64,000 bases of DNA, from the NCBI RefSeq assembly GCF_000143685.1, contig NC_014328.1:2480001-2544000 (forward strand). Direction: 5' to 3'. The stretch is from Clostridium ljungdahlii DSM 13528 (GTDB lineage Bacteria > Bacillota > Clostridia > Clostridiales > Clostridiaceae). Of this stretch, positions 62,973 to 64,000 are shown in pieces. Positions within the stretch are counted from its first letter, which is position 1. Each line of letters opens with the position of its first letter. The position numbers and the translations under genes were made by a program. Below the pieces are notes generated by a model. The model made no database searches. It worked only from the letters and a program-made list of their open reading frames with translations, and was not told the DNA's origin.

Positions 62973-64000
62973 TCAATCAATTATAGTGCCTGGATTTAAA
63001 ATCTCATTTGGATCAAATACTTTTCGTATACCCTTCATAATTTCAAGCTCTCGTTTTGTAAACTGCAGCGACATGTGTTTCTTTCTTGTTTTTCCTGTAC
63101 CATGTTCTGCTGTTATTGTACCACCATATTTTAGTGCAGTTTTATACATTTCCTCTTTTAATTCCTCATAATATGAAGGCAATTTACCGTTATCACCCAT
63201 AATAAAATTGTGTATATTTCCATCTGCTATATGTCCCAAAGACAAAATATGATTTCCATATTTCTCTCCAAGTGCCGTTATATCATCAAAAAAATCCGGT
63301 ACAGTTGAAGGTGGAACTGCTATGTCAAGTGCATCTGCTATATTGTCCTTATAAGGACCATATGCATTGCTCCTTATTGCCAAAATATTTCTCTGTTCCT
63401 TTGTAGTTTCCGCTATTATACTGTCCACTGCATTGTGTTCTTCACATATTTCTACAATTTTTTCGCTACTGGCATAAAGTGCATCTTCTGTAGGCTCATC
63501 AATCATGAAAATTAAATCTACAGATCCTTTATTTGCAGGCCACTTAGTTCCAAGCTGCTGTGCAGCATTTTGTGCAATGATTTTATCCATATACTCCACA
63601 GCAAGTGGTGTAATTCCCTCTTGAAGTATACAAGGTACTGCATCACAAGCTTCACGCCTTGTATCAAAAGAAACCAACAGTGTTCCATTATATTTATTTT
63701 GTGCATAAAGCTTTAATGTTACTTTTGTAATTATACCTAAAGTTCCTTCACTTCCAATCAACATATGTAAGAGATCATAGCCCATATTGTTTTTTATAAG
63801 TTTTCCTCCTACATTCACTATTTCACCTGTAGGTAAAACTACTTCCAAAGCTTTAACATGATTTCTCATGATTCCGTGTTTTACAGCTTTTGTACCGCCA
63901 GCATTTGTTGCTACCATACCTCCAATTTGAGCTCCTTCATCCCCAGGATGTATAGGAAAAAATAGCTTGTCCTGCTTATTTAGTTCTTCTAGTAAATCTG
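62973..64000 (-). CDS. FAD-linked oxidase, GlcD/D-lactate dehydrogenase type (partial, N-terminus outside window)
   Basis: The last 340 or so residues. The frame is open to the window edge: IHPGDEGAQIGGMVATNAGG, the FAD-binding motif of the VAO/GlcD family, lies about 30 residues after the edge. Then NHVKALEVVLPTGEIVN, LLHMLIGSEGTLGIIT, and a C-terminal FAD-oxidase domain with GHIADGNIHNFI and TAEHGTGKTRKKHM, the substrate-side His motifs. Clostridia have such enzymes as lactate or glycolate dehydrogenases, often paired with EtfAB. The start and any partner genes lie beyond the edge. Confidence 0.92.
   Translation of the reverse strand, partial: DLLEELNKQDKLFFPIHPGDEGAQIGGMVATNAGGTKAVKHGIMRNHVKALEVVLPTGEIVNVGGKLIKNNMGYDLLHMLIGSEGTLGIITKVTLKLYAQNKYNGTLLVSFDTRREACDAVPCILQEGITPLAVEYMDKIIAQNAAQQLGTKWPANKGSVDLIFMIDEPTEDALYASSEKIVEICEEHNAVDSIIAETTKEQRNILAIRSNAYGPYKDNIADALDIAVPPSTVPDFFDDITALGEKYGNHILSLGHIADGNIHNFIMGDNGKLPSYYEELKEEMYKTALKYGGTITAEHGTGKTRKKHMSLQFTKRELEIMKGIRKVFDPNEILNPGTIID

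Overview
The window looks like the chromosome of an AT-rich, anaerobic, motile Clostridium, of the kind typified by C. kluyveri or C. ljungdahlii. This is an inference from base composition, strong AGGAGG-type ribosome sites, frequent TTG starts, T-box and sigma-54 control, corrinoid-type methyltransferase relatives, a microcompartment shell protein and nickel-type uptake. No rRNA or tRNA gene and no CRISPR array was seen.

1-10.8 kb: a sigma-54 regulon. A PAS/AAA+/Fis enhancer-binding protein (7258-8679) sits among five -24/-12 promoters with near-perfect GG-N10-GC spacing. Three drive a NikABCDE-type ABC importer, a methyltransferase/His-rich protein/second importer operon, and an ECF S-component/methyltransferase operon. 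Two drive a pair of paralogous intergenic RNAs of about 115 nt that end in conserved terminators. Copies of the dyad TATCATTATGATA lie upstream of these promoters. The theme is uptake of a metal, metal chelate or small nutrient, with two methyltransferases attached.

10.8-17.6 kb: an operon with two UroD-type methyltransferases (one frameshifted at an A7 tract) and two transporters, divergent from a PucR-type regulator. 17.7-23.4 kb: a PadR/radical-SAM pair, an orphan tandem-BMC shell protein, and a flavoprotein/ATC-hydrolase-family/2Fe-2S operon next to a MarR regulator. 23.5-32.9 kb: general genes (YdcF-like, phosphoesterase, copper-storage-like Cys-rich protein, cyclophilin, two chemoreceptors). 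33.1-37.5 kb: a lantibiotic-immunity type ABC exporter with its two-component system. 37.5-41.8 kb: an orphan Cas8b C-terminal (Cas11b-like) gene, topoisomerase III and a DEAD-box helicase.

42-45.5 kb: a bacterial version of plant Tm-1 as two genes (UPF0261 and a TIM-barrel protein), plus an AraC regulator that carries its own copy of the same TIM barrel. 45.6-56.6 kb is the most striking part: one tightly overlapping ten-gene operon containing two complete nitrogenase-like H-D-K sets on either side of hypF-hypC-hypD-hypE. There are no nifB/E/N genes, no hydrogenase subunits and no hypA/hypB in view. It may be a nitrogenase-like reductase whose assembly uses the Fe(CN)2CO chemistry of the Hyp proteins.

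57-64 kb: a drug/metabolite exporter divergent from a cupin regulator, nicotinamidase, a glyoxalase-fold protein, a membrane protease, and a sodium:solute symporter behind a T-box leader with a duplicated antiterminator/terminator module, then a partial FAD-linked dehydrogenase. Dispersed through the window are five copies of a structured repeat whose stems show compensatory base changes, and two copies of a second palindromic element.
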